Shown here: positions 63,671 through 64,000 of the stretch, piece by piece | Layout: every line of letters begins with the position of its first letter | Numbering within the stretch: position 1 is the stretch's first letter | DNA from: Phragmites australis | Taxonomy: Eukaryota; Streptophyta; Magnoliopsida; Poales; Poaceae | Assembly: GCF_958298935.1 (NCBI RefSeq) | Contig: NC_084923.1 | Span: forward strand, 32,704,501 to 32,768,500 | Direction: 5' to 3' | Length of the DNA: 64,000 nt | Notes under the pieces: generated by a model | Told to the model about the DNA's origin: nothing | The model's input: the letters and a program-made list of their open reading frames with translations, nothing else | The model's database searches: none | Program-made: the position numbers and the translations under genes

Positions 63671-64000
63671 ACCACACCCAAGGGCTGGTGGCCTCCACTG
63701 CCACTATTGCAGGCTCCATGGTTGATGCGGCTTCCACTGCTACAGAGGAATCCCTAGCCGCCATGGCTTTGGACCGCATGACCCCATGTAATCCTTGAAC
63801 GACATGTCCTCCATCACTGACGTGGACTCCCCAGCCGTCGCCGCGTTGCACCTCGTGGCACCCCAAAGGGCAGCGTCCTCCACGGCTCCACCGCCGCTGC
63901 CGCGGACTCCACGCCTCACAGCATCCTCAAGCGGTCCCATCCCATGGTTGTGGCAGGGGACTCTAGGAATGTCTGGCTCAGGAATAGGAGCGTATGCGAT
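63671..64000. other. GC-rich sequence of unknown nature at the window edge
   Basis: Protein-like composition on both strands (for example MEDMSFKDYMGSCG on the minus strand near 63800), possibly a further exon of the unidentified gene. No family is recognised. Confidence 0.3.

Overview
This window looks like repeat-rich nuclear DNA from a grass, probably a panicoid; that is an inference from the element families, not a database match. The evidence is nested LTR retrotransposons of grass type (Tat-like and CRM-like Ty3/gypsy, Sirevirus-like copia), CACTA and MULE transposons carrying the usual grass cargo genes, Stowaway and Tourist MITEs, and short plant exons with GT..AG introns. No bacterial, organellar or RNA-gene signal was seen. 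Only two loci look like host genes: a small secreted peptide gene at 11.77 kb and the first exon of a CYP71-type cytochrome P450 at 59.03 kb.

Layout. 1-1157: end of a large gypsy LTR (minus orientation) that interrupts a MULE transposase. 1158-10.8 kb: decayed MULE with three coding modules, namely transposase C-terminal half, plant mobile domain (PMD) gene and GRF zinc-finger gene; the PMD gene is split by a 5'-truncated Sirevirus-like element (about 4012-7965). 11.6-12.7 kb: secreted peptide gene and a copia-LTR-like segment. 12744-13211: left part of a small CACTA element, fused to the interior of a large CACTA element (13212-46987).

The large CACTA carries a tnp2-type transposase pseudogene, a viroplasmin-domain ORF with a hydrophobic tail, a second transposon protein and a Ulp1-like (C48) protease module. 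It was invaded in layers: a 4.0-kb solo LTR (14425-18427, TSD GTCTC) lies in the transposase; a Tat-like element on the minus strand (21160-41690) lies further along; that element's left LTR is split by a 3.2-kb solo LTR (21279-24469, TSD GGATC), and its integrase is split by a complete 7.7-kb CRM-like element (30634-38353, TSD CCAGT). The Tat-like element has lost reverse transcriptase and RNase H through an in-frame deletion that fuses protease to integrase, and carries an opposite-strand gene on the plus strand.

Right of the large CACTA, the peptide gene, the copia LTR and the small CACTA recur (46988-48563), so about 1.55 kb is directly repeated on both sides of the CACTA. The second peptide copy has two stop codons and has lost its promoter. 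48062-49133 is the complete small CACTA (TSD GCA) inside the copia LTR. 49.4-58.9 kb holds decayed repeats, a probable fragment of the complex I subunit gene NDUFB8, LTR fragments and an N-terminal MULE transposase fragment. 59.0-64 kb holds P450 exon 1, followed by a Stowaway MITE, a Tourist-like MITE split by a solo LTR (TSD ATCCC) and a 560-bp hAT-type element (TSD GTCACGGC) inside an unidentified gene-like fragment. No P450 second exon was seen.

The main interest is structural: the direct repeat around a chimeric CACTA, the protease-integrase fusion, a retroelement reading frame that runs through its polypurine tract into its own LTR, and a viroplasmin-like tail-anchored ORF inside a DNA transposon.
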